A stretch of 64,000 nucleotides of DNA from Stentor coeruleus (Eukaryota; Ciliophora; Heterotrichea; Heterotrichida; Stentoridae). This document shows, one piece after another, positions 39,659 through 50,033 of this stretch (position 1 is the first letter of the stretch; the number at the start of each line of letters is the position of its first letter). The position numbers and the translations under genes are program-made. The DNA is taken from positions 1 through 64,000 of the forward strand of contig MPUH01000117.1 in assembly GCA_001970955.1 (NCBI GenBank), in the 5' to 3' direction. Under the pieces are notes generated by a model. That model saw only the letters and a program-made list of their open reading frames with translations. It searched no databases and had not been told where the DNA came from.

Positions 39659-41113
39659 ATGGAACCGAAAATCACACCTTATAAAAGACACACAGCCTCA
39701 AGTATTTCTGCTAGTACTAGAGAAAGAGCAGAAGCTGCTAAAGCCTATATCCAAGGAAAATACTTTAAACTTAAGCGTCAAGACTCAGAGAAAAGAGAGT
39801 GCTGGGACGAGCTTTACAATAAAATGAATGTTATGAATCTTTCTGAAGTAGAAAAGCAAATGATAAAACAAGAAATCTTGCATAAAGATGCTGAACAAAT
39901 GAGACTCCGACGCAAACGTATGACCGTATATGATTTTGAGTCAATTGCCATAATAGGAAAAGGTGCATTTGGTGAGGTAAGAGTTGTAAGAAACAAGCAA
40001 ACCGGAGAGATCCAAGCTATGAAGAAAATGATTAAATCTGAAATGATAAAAAAAAATCAAGTAATGCATGTAAGAGCTGAAAGAAATGTTTTATCTATAG
40101 CTGAAAATCCATGGATAGTTGAATTAAAGTATTCATTTCAAGATGAAAACAGTTTGTACTTAGTTATGGAGTATTTACCTGGTGGGGATTTGATGACAAT
40201 TCTTATGAAAAGGGATATTTTACCAGAAGATGAAGCTAGGTTTTATATAGCAGAAACAATTCTTGCAGTAGATAGTGTCCATAGGCTGAATTATATTCAT
40301 AGAGATATAAAGCCTGATAATGTTCTAATCGATCGTTCAGGACATGTTAAACTATCTGATTTCGGTTTATGCAAACATAACCAGCTTATTGAAGAGTCTA
40401 ATAGCATTAAGAAAATGAATGATGAAGAATTCAAAAAAATCTCAAACAAAACCGGAGATTTCAAACGTAGTAGAGTCCTTGCTTTTTCAACTGTAGGAAC
40501 TCCAGATTACATAGCCCCAGAAGTTTTTAATAAGCAAGGCTATAATCAAACTGTAGATTGGTGGTCAATTGGTGTTATTTTCTATGAAATGGTTGTTGGT
40601 TACCCACCTTTTTTTGCTGATGAACCTTCTATAACATGTCAAAAAATCCTTCATTGGAAAAAAACGTTAAATATTCCAAGGGAAGCTGGTTTATCTAAAG
40701 ATGCTATTGATCTTATAAGGAAATTAATTTGTGATCAGACAGAAAGACTTGGATGTCGTGGTGTTGATGAGATTAAAAATCATGCATTTTTTAAAGGGAT
40801 TGATTGGGAACGAATAAGAGAAACTAGAGCACCGTGGGTACCAAAAGTAAGGATTATTTAGCTTAATGGGGAAACTGATACATCAAATTTTGATAAATTT
40901 GAAGAAACTGAACCTTTGTACCCACAGGAAGTTAAGAAGAAAAGATTTAAAAAGGATAGGAATTTTATTGGATATACTTTTAAAAAAGATGAAGAAAATC
41001 AAAGACTGAATCTGGTGAATGCTTTGCAAGAACTTGAAGCTGTTAGGAAGTCAGGAGTGAGGAAATCCTCAGCACCTGTGAAATATTTCCAGAACAAAAG
41101 TGACGCTTATTAA
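39659..41113 (+). CDS. NDR/LATS-family AGC kinase, two exons
   Basis: Exons 39659..40846 and 40862..41113 give 479 residues. NDR kinases work with MOB co-activators in cell polarity, cytokinesis and basal-body control. The N-terminal helical region (20-90) fits the MOB-binding segment. The kinase has GKGAFGEVRVVR, AMKKM, HRDIKPDNVLI, SDFGLCKH, the long basic insert before the activation segment typical of NDR (TGDFKRSRVLAFST), and STVGTPDYIAPEVF. The second exon supplies TDTSNFDKFEE and the hydrophobic motif FIGYTFKK (phospho-Thr near 435, the MST/Hippo-type site). Without splicing the protein would end before this regulatory tail. Confidence 0.94.
40847..40861 (+). other. 15-nt intron of the NDR kinase gene
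   Basis: GTAAGGATTATTTAG, A at position 10, phase 0, ending in an in-frame TAG. Joins ...PWVPK to LNGETDTSNFDKFEE, which completes the NDR C-terminal extension. Confidence 0.93.
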
Positions 41114-41265
41114 TTAAGATTTATTAGATTTTTAGAGCTGGTTTGGAGAAGGTTGTGTTTTGGGTTTTAATGTTTATAGGAGTATTTGATTTTTTCACAC
41201 AATTTTTTTGTAATAATTATCCTTTATCCGACAATTATATGATTTACAATTAAGACATTTAATTA

Positions 41266-42030
41266 TTAAAATGGGTATCCACTTGCGATAACTTTATTGC
41301 ATTTACTGCAAGAGTGTTGAAACTCCTGATATTTATCCCAATTCTCAAGATCAGAGCATGTCTCAACAAAATTACTAACACAACATATAAGTTTCCAAAA
41401 CGGCAAAGTAGGCATTTTAATCGTAACTTCAGTTGTCGTATCTAAATCACAATATGGACAATAAACTCTACAAGGTAAAATCCCAAGTTGAGTTGTCTCT
41501 GGGATTTCTTCTTGAGTATTCATTCCTAAAGTTGTAAAATTTTCATCAGGTTTTGTAGCACCATTATAATAATCATTAAGTTCACTATTTTCATTTTCTT
41601 GGAAATCTTCTTCAACTTCTGAACAAGATTTTTTTACAAAAGAACCTGTTGATGATCTTGGGTCAGTTGTTGAGGCGAATAATGAGTTTTTAGGAGGTGC
41701 TGATAATGTTTGGATGATTTCTTCGTCGTCAATACTATCGAAACTTGTATTTTCTTTGGTAAAGCTGTAGATTTCGCTTAGGTTTCGAATAACTACGCTG
41801 GGTTGGCGACGATGAGTTGGTGTGCTTTTACTTTGTATTAGTCCAGGGTATTTGAAAGGTCTTGTTTGTGATGCTTCAGGGTTTGGAGTCATTATCGTGT
41901 CTAGACTGAAATTTGAAGGTCTTGGTGTTGGACATTTCGTTTCTTCAGATTTTGTTTTTTTAAGCAGTACTAAGTATTGATTAAACGATAAATTTCTAGG
42001 TACCTTATTGCCCGCCTTAGTATTTTGCAT
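41266..42030 (-). CDS. LITAF-domain-like zinc protein
   Basis: 254 residues. The first ~180 are Ser/Thr/Pro-rich and likely disordered. Residues ~185-254 fit the LITAF pattern: VYCPYCDLDTTTEVTIKM, then a hydrophobic stretch that would dip into the membrane (LPFWKLICCVSN), then HSCSKCNKVIASGYPF. CxxC and HxCxxC would bind one zinc. LITAF proteins sit as monotopic proteins on endosomes and lysosomes. The hydrophobic part is shorter and more polar than in the animal protein. The ATG is preceded by agatataa. It converges on the NDR gene (152 nt). Confidence 0.75.
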   Translation of the reverse strand: MQNTKAGNKVPRNLSFNQYLVLLKKTKSEETKCPTPRPSNFSLDTIMTPNPEASQTRPFKYPGLIQSKSTPTHRRQPSVVIRNLSEIYSFTKENTSFDSIDDEEIIQTLSAPPKNSLFASTTDPRSSTGSFVKKSCSEVEEDFQENENSELNDYYNGATKPDENFTTLGMNTQEEIPETTQLGILPCRVYCPYCDLDTTTEVTIKMPTLPFWKLICCVSNFVETCSDLENWDKYQEFQHSCSKCNKVIASGYPF

Positions 42031-42689
42031 TTATATCTAGTCTAGCTTTACTTCAGGTAATGTGCGTAATTATATAAGTATTTTTATTCACTAATATAAT
42101 TTTATAGTAATGATAGAATTTTTTTTGATAAACTCAGTGAATTTATTAGTTTTCTAATGGAAAGTATGATGTTAAATATTGTGAAATAAAGATTGTCTAA
42201 AGTTAGAATAATTTATTAATGTAGTATATTTTATGCAGTTTTATTATATTAAATAAGAATAGAATATATCATTTAGGTATAATTAGTTTAGTGTATTTAG
42301 ATTTAGTATAATATATAAAAAGATAACTCCTTCAAAACTATTATTTTCTACTAATAAACAAAATCCACCCATTTCATAAAATCATTTAAATTCCCTTGTT
42401 CTTAAACACACAGTTCATATAATAGTTTCTAAATCTAATAACAAAAACTTATTCAACTCAATATCCTCTTATCATAATTTCCATACACTATTTTCCAAAT
42501 CCCAAAAAATTCATTCCTCCATAAACAACTCAACCCGCCATTCATCAAAAAAATCTCCAATCTCAACATATCATTCATAACAACTTATCTATTAAACCCA
42601 TTGGTTTTTTCCTCTTAGTTTCCTCAAGTTTATCAATGAAAAACCTAAAAATACACAAAGCTAATATTCTTCAAAGCAATGAGTCCAAG
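42031..42689. other. Intergenic
   Basis: Noncoding. The side next to the LITAF-like start is G/T-rich on the plus strand; from about 42330 it becomes C/A-rich with few G. No frame or structure is recognised. Confidence 0.4.
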
Positions 42690-43290
42690 TACATAAATTC
42701 ATGTATATCCAAATGGCTACAATCCTTCTTATAGTTAAAAATATTAATCTAAATCCAATAGTCTGATTGAAACACCTCCAGAAATTTTACCAATCGTCAA
42801 ATCCCAAGCTATAATTATCATAGAAATAACTTTACCACATAAAATATGATTATTAATTAGATGTCCAACAAAAAGTGTATTTAACACTAAAAGTACTATA
42901 AAAAAATCATATCCCCAATAAAAGTTTCAGTATTCATATACCCATCTATAATATCATAATCCACTAGATATAAGAATATATTCCATCTAACAAATCTTCT
43001 AAGAATTGCTGAAATAAATTGAACTATTATATATAAAAGAAGCTCAATCATATGATTTTTGATTTAAAATTTTTTCTTGTCATCTATAGAAAATTATTCC
43101 TATTCCCACTACTGGGTTAAAGTGAGCATCTGAGATAAAACATATTAAACATATTGCGTATAATAAGAAAATACCTATGGCAAAGGCTTACCCGCGCTTA
43201 TACCTACAGTAAAAAGTAGGAGAAATATGCTGACTACTTCAACAAAGACCCTTATTAGCATATTTATTTAGATAGTTAGAAACCATTGTA
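42690..43290 (-). pseudogene. Decayed aquaporin (MIP family)
   Basis: Read on the minus strand, the fragments in order are VEVVSIFLLLFTVGISAG, AIGIFLLYAICLICFI and SDAHFNPVVGIGIIFYR (first NPA-box region, here NPV), then YIIVQFISAILRRF and NTETFIGDMIFL, then a second loop region (ISGG ... NQTIGFRLIF, where NPA would sit). This is the order and spacing of an aquaporin. Several stops and frame changes lie between the pieces, so no working channel can be made. It is a dead host gene, not an intron-rich one: no 15-nt intron fits the breaks. Confidence 0.8.
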
Positions 43291-43313
43291 TTAGTTTCTT
43301 GTATGATTAGAAG

Positions 43314-43682
43314 AGAAAAAGAGTATTTTTTAGGTAAGAGATGATGCTTGAGAGTTGGGTAATTAAATTTTGTAAGGATGGATATAAAATAGTCTAAATA
43401 GTTCCCTTAAGACTGTCTTCAACAAATAATAACAGAACTATTCAATAGTAATCCTAATTATATATCTTGGGGGGCTAGTTAAGTTAAGTAATACTTANAG
43501 AAAAAGAGTATTTTTTAGGTAAGAGATGATGCTTGAGAGTTGGGTAATTAAATTTTGTAAGGGTGGATATAAAATAGTCTAAATAGTTCCCTTAAGACTG
43601 TCTTCAACAAATAATAACAAAACTATTCAATAGTAATCCTAATTATATATCTTGGGGGGCTAGTTAAGTTAAGTAATACTTA
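43314..43682. other. Assembly join with duplicated flanks (N at 43498)
   Basis: 43314-43497 and 43499-43682 are the same 184-nt sequence with two base differences (near 43377 and 43435), joined by one N. This is best read as two overlapping contig ends, possibly two alleles, not a real tandem repeat. It lies just upstream of the PABP gene. Confidence 0.85.
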
Positions 43683-43722
43683 TAAGCATACACTCTGAAA
43701 TGTGAAATGGATGGTAATATAA

Positions 43723-45297
43723 ATGCAAAATAAACCTGTGGCCAAAATTCCTGCACAATTGTACGTGGGCGGTCTCGACAGCAAAGTATTAGAAAGTGAT
43801 TTATACAATTTGCTAAAACGCTTTGGGGAAATCTCGAATATTAGGCTTTGCCGTGGTGCTGACTCAACCTACGCATTTATCGCATTCAAAGATCCAGAAA
43901 TAGCTACTCAAGTACAACGTGAACTTAATGGCTACGAGTTTCGTAATAAGCATATCCACATCTCAAAGGTCATTCAAAACCAATGGGAATATGTGGCTAA
44001 TATCTTCGTAAAAAACATCCCTGAGTCAATAACCCCAAAAGATTTTGGAGAGCAATTCATTAAATACGGTCCGATAATTTCATGCAAATTATGCCACGAT
44101 GATCAAGGAAAGTCTTTAGGCTATGGCTTTGTCCAATATGAAACTTCAGAATATGCTGAACAAGCTATAAAAAACATGAATGGGAAGTTCTGGCAAGGTA
44201 ATGAACTTATGGTTCAGAATTTTGTCCCATTTGGAATGCGAATTAGTGCTACAGCGAATTCGAATTTGTATGTTAGAGGTTTTCCAGCATATTACACTGA
44301 AGATGATCTGAAAGATGCTTTTGCCCCATATGGCAAAGTACTTTCAGCTGCTAAAATGTTAGATAACAGCCGTGCTTACGGATTTGTCTGTTTTTCTAGT
44401 GCTCAAGAAGCACGTTCAGCATGTGAGGGCAAAAACAACACACACGAAAAAGACTTCACATGGTACGTAACACCCCACATGAGTAAAATCCACAGGAAAA
44501 AAGTTCTAAGGGAGCAGTATTTAATGCAAGTGGAAGAATGGAAGAAAAAAAACTTGTACATTAGAAACCTAGACAAAAGCATAGATGAAAGCAGATTAGC
44601 TGATATATGCCGGGAATACGGCCCAATAAAATCTTTAAAAATATGCAAACTTGAAAATATCAAATATGATGCTGAAGGTAACTGCACTAAAGAAGCTGTG
44701 TCAAAAGAAATCGCATATGTGCATTTTGAACATGAACATCATGCAAACATAGCTTTAAACGAACTTCAAAAAAAACTTATTGAAGGCAAAAAACTATATG
44801 TAGCTAAATGGAAATCTAGAGATGCATTAAAAAAGCTTATATTCCAATCTAAAGCTCAAAAAAACATGAAGTTCCAATCAATGACTAATAGAAGTTATTT
44901 ACCTCCAAGAGCTGTACCTATGATGCCACTTATGGGAAAACCTAATATGATGCCATTTCCCCAAATGCCTAGAGGACGTGCTCCAAGGACTGTTAATTAT
45001 CATCAACCTCCAATGCCAATTGTACAAGAACAAAAAAAGCCACAAGCTCCACGTATTGAAGGTGTTGAACAATATACAACAAGAGATTTAGGTGAAAAAT
45101 TATATCCAATGGTATTAAAAATCACAAATCAACAGGTTGTTGGGAAAATTACAGGCATGTTGTTAGAAATGGATAAATTTGAAGTGATAAATCTGATTAA
45201 TGATGAAAATATACTTAGAGGAAGAGTTAGAGAAGCTGTTGAAGTACTGAAAAAAGCTTGGGCTCAAAGGAAAACTTGGCCATGCTCCCAAATCTAG
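43723..45297 (+). CDS. PABPC: Poly(A)-binding protein, cytoplasmic type
   Basis: 524 residues. Four RRM domains are visible: AQLYVGGLDSKVLESDLYNL; NIFVKNIPESITPKDFGEQF; SNLYVRGFPAYYTEDDLKDA; and NLYIRNLDKSIDESRLADIC. A Pro/Met-rich linker follows, then a C-terminal MLLE (PABC) domain, GEKLYPMVLKITNQQVVGKI with GMLLEMDKFEVINLI, near 450-510. The linker is shorter than in the ~630-residue animal proteins. PABP coats poly(A) tails and links them to translation initiation; MLLE recruits PAM2-motif partners. The ATG is preceded by ggtaatataa. A GTAA...AG match at 44678 is not counted as an intron because position 10 is C. Convergent with the phosphatase gene (43 nt). Confidence 0.95.
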   Translation: MQNKPVAKIPAQLYVGGLDSKVLESDLYNLLKRFGEISNIRLCRGADSTYAFIAFKDPEIATQVQRELNGYEFRNKHIHISKVIQNQWEYVANIFVKNIPESITPKDFGEQFIKYGPIISCKLCHDDQGKSLGYGFVQYETSEYAEQAIKNMNGKFWQGNELMVQNFVPFGMRISATANSNLYVRGFPAYYTEDDLKDAFAPYGKVLSAAKMLDNSRAYGFVCFSSAQEARSACEGKNNTHEKDFTWYVTPHMSKIHRKKVLREQYLMQVEEWKKKNLYIRNLDKSIDESRLADICREYGPIKSLKICKLENIKYDAEGNCTKEAVSKEIAYVHFEHEHHANIALNELQKKLIEGKKLYVAKWKSRDALKKLIFQSKAQKNMKFQSMTNRSYLPPRAVPMMPLMGKPNMMPFPQMPRGRAPRTVNYHQPPMPIVQEQKKPQAPRIEGVEQYTTRDLGEKLYPMVLKITNQQVVGKITGMLLEMDKFEVINLINDENILRGRVREAVEVLKKAWAQRKTWPCSQI

Positions 45298-45340
45298 GGT
45301 AATTAGTTAATTTTCTTAGGTTATTAAAAGAATCATTGAA

Positions 45341-46761
45341 TTACAAATTTAAATTCAGATGTGGGTTTGGGTTCCCTTTAAGTATTTCTTTTATCATTTG
45401 GTCCTTAAGTTCTTTTAATGCTATACGAATATCTGGTACTCCTTTTTTAGCAATTTGCACTAGTATTGGCAACAACTCATTCAAGGCTGTATCGTTAGGA
45501 TCATCAAACCAACTTTTAATGAATATCCCATTATGAGGTTGCAATTGGAAATTCTCAGCAACATTGTCTACAATTATAACTTTTGATAAATCCCTTCCTA
45601 ATTTACTCAAATCCTTTATAAAAAAATTTCCTTTCTTCACACTATGTTGTCTATACAATCTATGTTTTATATAAGCATTTGGGTCAAGTTGATCTAACAC
45701 CCAATCCGCGTACTCTAATTAAAAATTACATCTTGTAATCCAGCTGTAAAAATAACAACTTCATACCATTCGCTAGCGGCCTTAAGAAAATCTTCACATC
45801 CTGGACGTATATAAACAGTACCTTCTTCTTCACCTTGTACAAAATGGACAAGTGTTTCATCTAAATCCAAAACTAAAGTATAAGTCCCAGATGGACTATG
45901 TGTAAGAAAAGGTTCATTAGGTTTAATCATTATCGGTTCACTTAAAGATATAGCTTGACATAAAGCATCTCTAACAATAACATAAGTGAGCTTACTTGCT
46001 GTTTTTAATATAGAAAATATCGATGTAGATAAAGCTGTTTGTTTTAAACTCTTTCTGAAATGTTTGCATATTTCTTTAAGTAATCCTGATAATATTTCAG
46101 TACTTTGATTAAGACTTATAGCTTTTTGTGTTACGTTATTCATTCTTCTTGATGAAATTATATCTTGAAGTTTTTTAAACATAGTCGTTGCTGGTAAACG
46201 AACTTTGGAATATAGTAAATAAAGGATTTCTATATAGTTTTGATGGATAAAAAGCATAAGGTTTTTAAGATTGTTTATAGCATCATCTGTACGGTATAAT
46301 TCTCCTGAAATCATAACTCCACATAATTCAACTATTAAAGCTTTACGTACCCATTTTTTGGATTTAAGGTCTTTGAAGCAGTCTTCGATTTCGTAAATTT
46401 TGCTGGTTTTTATTGTTTCCCAAAACTCTTCCCGGATGAGGTTGAAATTTTTTGATTCTTGGACGTTCTGGACCATTTCCCAGAGCTTGTTTTCGATTTT
46501 TATATAGAAAGACAGTTTGAGTTTTGCTATTGGAGAGTTGTTCCTAGATGAGTTTTTAGATGAAATTAAGGTTTTACGGACTTGCTTCATGAGTTCTTCG
46601 GTAAATGAGCTGTTTGGGGATGGAAGGGGGTCTGTGTGGATTTTTTTGCCTTTTGAGGATTTGGCTTTAGCTATCGAGCTCCTTCTTTGGGTTATGCATG
46701 GGGTTGAGGATCTTTTCAGAAGTGGCAAATGATTGTTACTGCTTCTTTTTCCTGACTTCAT
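45341..46761 (-). CDS. FCP1/SCP-type HAD phosphatase, two exons
   Basis: Exons 45730..46761 and 45341..45712 give 467 residues. I start at the ATG at 46761 (MKSGKRSSNNH); the frame extends upstream only to a GTG. The N-terminal ~270 residues are Ser/Lys-rich, then helical and unrecognised. The catalytic domain has TLVLDLDETLVHF (DxDxT/V; first Asp is the nucleophile), YIRPGCEDFL and EVVIFTAGLQD, then across the intron YADWVLDQLDP, LSKVIIVDNVAENFQLQPHN and WFDDPNDTALNELLPIL. SCP-type enzymes dephosphorylate Ser/Thr on RNA polymerase II CTD or other nuclear substrates. The frame is restored only if the second AG of a tandem acceptor is used (17-nt intron). Confidence 0.88.
45713..45729 (-). other. 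Intron with tandem AG acceptor (15 or 17 nt)
   Basis: Minus strand GTAATTTTTAATTAGAG. The first 15 bases are a perfect member of the 15-nt class (A at 10, TAG at the end), but cutting there shifts the frame and hits TAG after six codons. Using the AG two bases later gives QDYADWVLDQLDP, the expected sequence. A 2-nt sequence error is the alternative. Confidence 0.8.
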
Positions 46762-47295
46762 ATTTAAATTATCAGATCGAGATAAGAGTTTGATGGAAAA
46801 TATCACAATTTTAGATAAGGGGTGAGTATTATTAGTAGAAAAGAGAGAGTTTTGTTAAGGTAATAGAAATGTATTAGATTTGTTAAGATTAAAAAGATTA
46901 TGGTTTAGTTATGGATTAATAATTAGGTTATTGGTTTCAAGTTTTTTTTTTCAAATATAGTAAATGTTTTTTTGGGATGTTAAGATTTATAGTAAAGATA
47001 TTTTATTAATAATAGTCTATATGAGTTATAAAAGATAAAAAGATAATTCTTTAGTCTAATCAGTTTAAGTAAATATTTGAATTGTGTAAGAAATTATTAG
47101 ATATTTTAATATAAGACTTGTAAAAGAAAGAATGATAAGGGGATGAATGTAGTAAATATAAAGAAGGAAATGTAAAGAAAAGAGATTATTATTGTTTAGC
47201 TTTTTAAGTCTATTATGGAGATTTACAGTTTTGACAAATGCGATAATAGAGTTTATGGTTAAATAATACATTAAATATCTTAAAAATCAAAATAA
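46762..47295. other. Intergenic
   Basis: Noncoding; G/T-rich on the plus strand near the phosphatase start. A 68-codon minus-strand frame (47065-47271) is low-complexity and is not called. Confidence 0.4.
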
Positions 47296-48060
47296 CTAAT
47301 TATTATCAACTTCATCTTTATAATACGAAGCATATCGTGGTCTGATTTTAAATCGCTTTTTATATGATGCATACTCTTCACTTGAAGAGATTTTTTTTAA
47401 GTTTTTTAGTTTATCTTCTGGACTCGATGATTCTTTATTAAAAAAATCAGGAGATAAATGGTTACAAAGAGGATTTATACTACTACCTATAGATGAACTG
47501 TTGTTTTTTAGACTATCCTCGTTTGTTTGTTCAAAAATCATCGGTTTTGAGAAATCTAGATGAGAGAGTTTTGAATTTTTTGAGGAATGGCCTATATTTT
47601 CAAACTTATCAAATACATTTTTCAAGTTGTCATCAGCATATATACTCATATATCGTTTACCAATATTTTTCTTTCTTTCTAATGCTTTGTTTACATAGTC
47701 TATAGTTGAGGATTTCATATCTTGTATATGTTTTTTTATAGCTTTACTCTTTTCTAGGACATCAAAAAGAAATTCATTTCTTGGTGGACGGATTGGAACA
47801 GGTTTTGTTGATAATTTAGTCAGTCCAAGAGTTATTTTGCTTGAAATACAGGTTTTATTTGCAAATAAAAGGGTTGATTTTGAAATCTTTCCGATGGAGT
47901 ATTGGTTATTTAATCTTGAAAATAATTTAGAAGGCATGTGAGCTGGATGCTTTATAATTTTGGAATTAGTCCTTGGATGAATACCGTAATTTAATATTGG
48001 AAGTGAGATAATACGCTTGTGATGTTTATAAGCTACAACTAAAGGAACTTTTTCTGTCAT
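47296..48060 (-). CDS. Basic hypothetical protein
   Basis: 254 residues from ATG (after gattaaaa) to TAA. I do not recognise a domain. The N-terminal half is basic with many Ile/Leu/Pro (PLVVAYKHHKRIISLPILNY), the middle is helical (FLFDVLEKSKAIKKHIQDMK), and the C-terminal part is Ser/Asn-rich then basic (KKRFKIRPRYASYYKDEVDNN). There is no signal peptide or membrane segment. The coding look and length favour a real gene; function unknown. Confidence 0.6.
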   Translation of the reverse strand: MTEKVPLVVAYKHHKRIISLPILNYGIHPRTNSKIIKHPAHMPSKLFSRLNNQYSIGKISKSTLLFANKTCISSKITLGLTKLSTKPVPIRPPRNEFLFDVLEKSKAIKKHIQDMKSSTIDYVNKALERKKNIGKRYMSIYADDNLKNVFDKFENIGHSSKNSKLSHLDFSKPMIFEQTNEDSLKNNSSSIGSSINPLCNHLSPDFFNKESSSPEDKLKNLKKISSSEEYASYKKRFKIRPRYASYYKDEVDNN

Positions 48061-48779
48061 TTTTAATCTTTTTAATATTCTTTATTCAAAATTCTTATTC
48101 ATTTTGTGCATGTTTAAATTGATAAAACAATTATTAGATGTTTGTTTAATTGCTTGTGCATTTTAATAAAAAAATAAAAGTTCTTTGATGGTTTCTTAAT
48201 GTTTAAAATTAAAATAAGATTATTTTGTTAATTAATTAGTTATGAATTCAAGTCCATTTTTAAAGATAGCATTTTTAAGTATATGTATTTTGATATAAAC
48301 AAGAAAATAGAAAACTTATTGTGGAATGAATTATCACTAAATTTTTTTTTTTTAGTGTGTGTTTGTGGTTGTGAAAAAATTCAACTTGCAAAATTGATAT
48401 TTGTAAAATATGAAATATTACTAGGATTCAAAACATTAAATTTTATATGATAATAACTTTATTTGAATATACTCTAAAGATTTATTTAGCATTAACTTCT
48501 ATAAGTTTAATTATATTTTTAATCAATCATAATCAATAAAATCATTCCATAATTTCTAGATAAATCATATCAAACTCTTCAGTATACAACACAATTATTT
48601 TAATTCCAAGATTGAATCATAACACCAGCAGATTAATTTTTTACAATATCAAATCTTTATCAAATCCTTCATATAATATTTTTGATTAACCCCCATTAAC
48701 TAATATCTAATCCACCCAATATATTTTTCTTTCTAACTTAAAATCAAGTTTAGCTATTAAAAAAATGTTACTCTTATAC
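48061..48779. other. Intergenic
   Basis: About 720 nt of AT-rich noncoding sequence between two minus-strand genes. The distal 250 nt are C/A-rich, as in other 3' flanks of minus-strand genes. Nothing else seen. Confidence 0.4.
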
Positions 48780-50033
48780 TTAATGGGCAAGTTCTTTTTT
48801 GCAAAATGCTGCAAAAGCTTTCTTAGCGGATCCAAGTTTATTAGGATCCTTAACAAAAACTCTAACAAACCTATCACAATAATTCTCTGGTATTAAACAA
48901 CTAACTTTTTCCCTTGGTATTAACTCCATATCATAAAATTCATTATAAAACCAAACCTGATCTGCAGGGTTTCCATATGTCAACTTAAATTTCTTAACAA
49001 TCAAATCTTCAGGTTTAATCCCATCATTATCACAACTATACCCAGCTATTTTCTCTTCAGTAATATGATTATGTGGGTCATTTTGACTAAATATTAACTG
49101 TCCAGCTTGTTTATACAACTTTCTAGACTGAATATTTTGCAATATTTCTTTAGATTTCTTCAAAGCTGGGTTATTTGAATTAGTAATTTCTTGTACAACA
49201 TAATCAGTAAGTTTATAATATTTTTCAGGTGTTTGTATTCTTTCAATAAGATTTATAGCTTCTTTTGCTTCAACAAGAGCATCAGTTATCATAAGTCCTA
49301 TAGCTTGACCAACTCTATGAGAATAACATTGTTGAAAAAGATTAAAACGACTTTGGAAAAGACTATAAATACTATGAACAACTTTAGCATCAAAACAAAT
49401 AACGTTGTTTAAGACTAACGATCTTTTCATCATCCTTTCAGTATCGAAAGGAAATTCTCTAAATCCAAGACAATGACAATCTCTTTCTATATAATCAAAT
49501 TTATCAACATCGATTGAATTGAATTTGTTATTGACTATTTGATAAATAAAACTTTGACCATTTCCTAAAATCATGTTGCTAACTTGGTTTATATCTTCTG
49601 AATCGAGATCTAAGGAAAATTCATCAACCATATATTCTAAAAGATCAACTGAAGCTTGTTCATGTGTCCAATTTTTAATGCCTAGAGCTGGGACGATGTC
49701 TGTGTCAAAGATATGAGAAAATGGACCGTGTCCCAGATCGTGCATTAGACCTGCTAGGGTTATATTTCGCACATCGTTTTCACATATTTCTAGTTCGGGT
49801 TGGCGCTTTTTTAAGGCTTTGATGAACTTTCGAGATAGGTAGCCAACGCCAAGAGAATGCTCAAATCGAGTGTGATTCCCACCTGGAAAGACATAAGAGG
49901 TTGTTCCAAGTTGTTTAAGATCTCTAAGCCTTTGGTATACAGGAGTATCTATAAATTGCCAGAGTTCTACTGGAAGTGTGTAGTGCCCATGGACAGGGTC
50001 GTAAATTATTCTTTCGCTTTTGTCCCTTTTCAT
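48780..50033 (-). CDS. SAMHD1-like HD-domain phosphohydrolase
   Basis: I use the ATG at 50033 (MKRDKSERIIYDPVHGHYTLP); the frame runs on upstream to a TTG, an unlikely start. The protein has 417 residues, without the SAM domain of human SAMHD1. HD-family metal ligands are present: HTRFEHSLGVGYL, LMHDLGHGPFSHIFD and a distal Asp in SIDVDKFDYIERD. The flanking RLRDLKQLGTTSYVFPGGNH and FREFPFDTERMM match SAMHD1 and relatives well. Such enzymes split dNTPs into nucleoside and triphosphate; the natural substrate here is inferred from the family. The C-terminal ~110 residues are less conserved. The start is preceded by aaaatttaaat. Confidence 0.92.
   Translation of the reverse strand: MKRDKSERIIYDPVHGHYTLPVELWQFIDTPVYQRLRDLKQLGTTSYVFPGGNHTRFEHSLGVGYLSRKFIKALKKRQPELEICENDVRNITLAGLMHDLGHGPFSHIFDTDIVPALGIKNWTHEQASVDLLEYMVDEFSLDLDSEDINQVSNMILGNGQSFIYQIVNNKFNSIDVDKFDYIERDCHCLGFREFPFDTERMMKRSLVLNNVICFDAKVVHSIYSLFQSRFNLFQQCYSHRVGQAIGLMITDALVEAKEAINLIERIQTPEKYYKLTDYVVQEITNSNNPALKKSKEILQNIQSRKLYKQAGQLIFSQNDPHNHITEEKIAGYSCDNDGIKPEDLIVKKFKLTYGNPADQVWFYNEFYDMELIPREKVSCLIPENYCDRFVRVFVKDPNKLGSAKKAFAAFCKKELAH

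Noticed and set aside
43314-43682. Duplicated flanks as target-site or terminal repeats of a mobile element
   Set aside because: Each copy abuts a single N with nothing between; the same pattern occurs at all six Ns, so it is an assembly effect.
44678-44692. Possible hidden intron GTAACTGCACTAAAG in PABP
   Set aside because: Position 10 is C, not A, unlike all supported introns, and the segment lies in a variable loop of RRM4 that tolerates extra residues.
46762-46806. Longer N-terminus of the FCP1-like protein
   Set aside because: It would begin at GTG; the ATG at 46761 has the usual A/T leader.
47065-47271. 68-codon minus-strand frame
   Set aside because: Low-complexity, hydrophobic by AT-richness only, no start signature.
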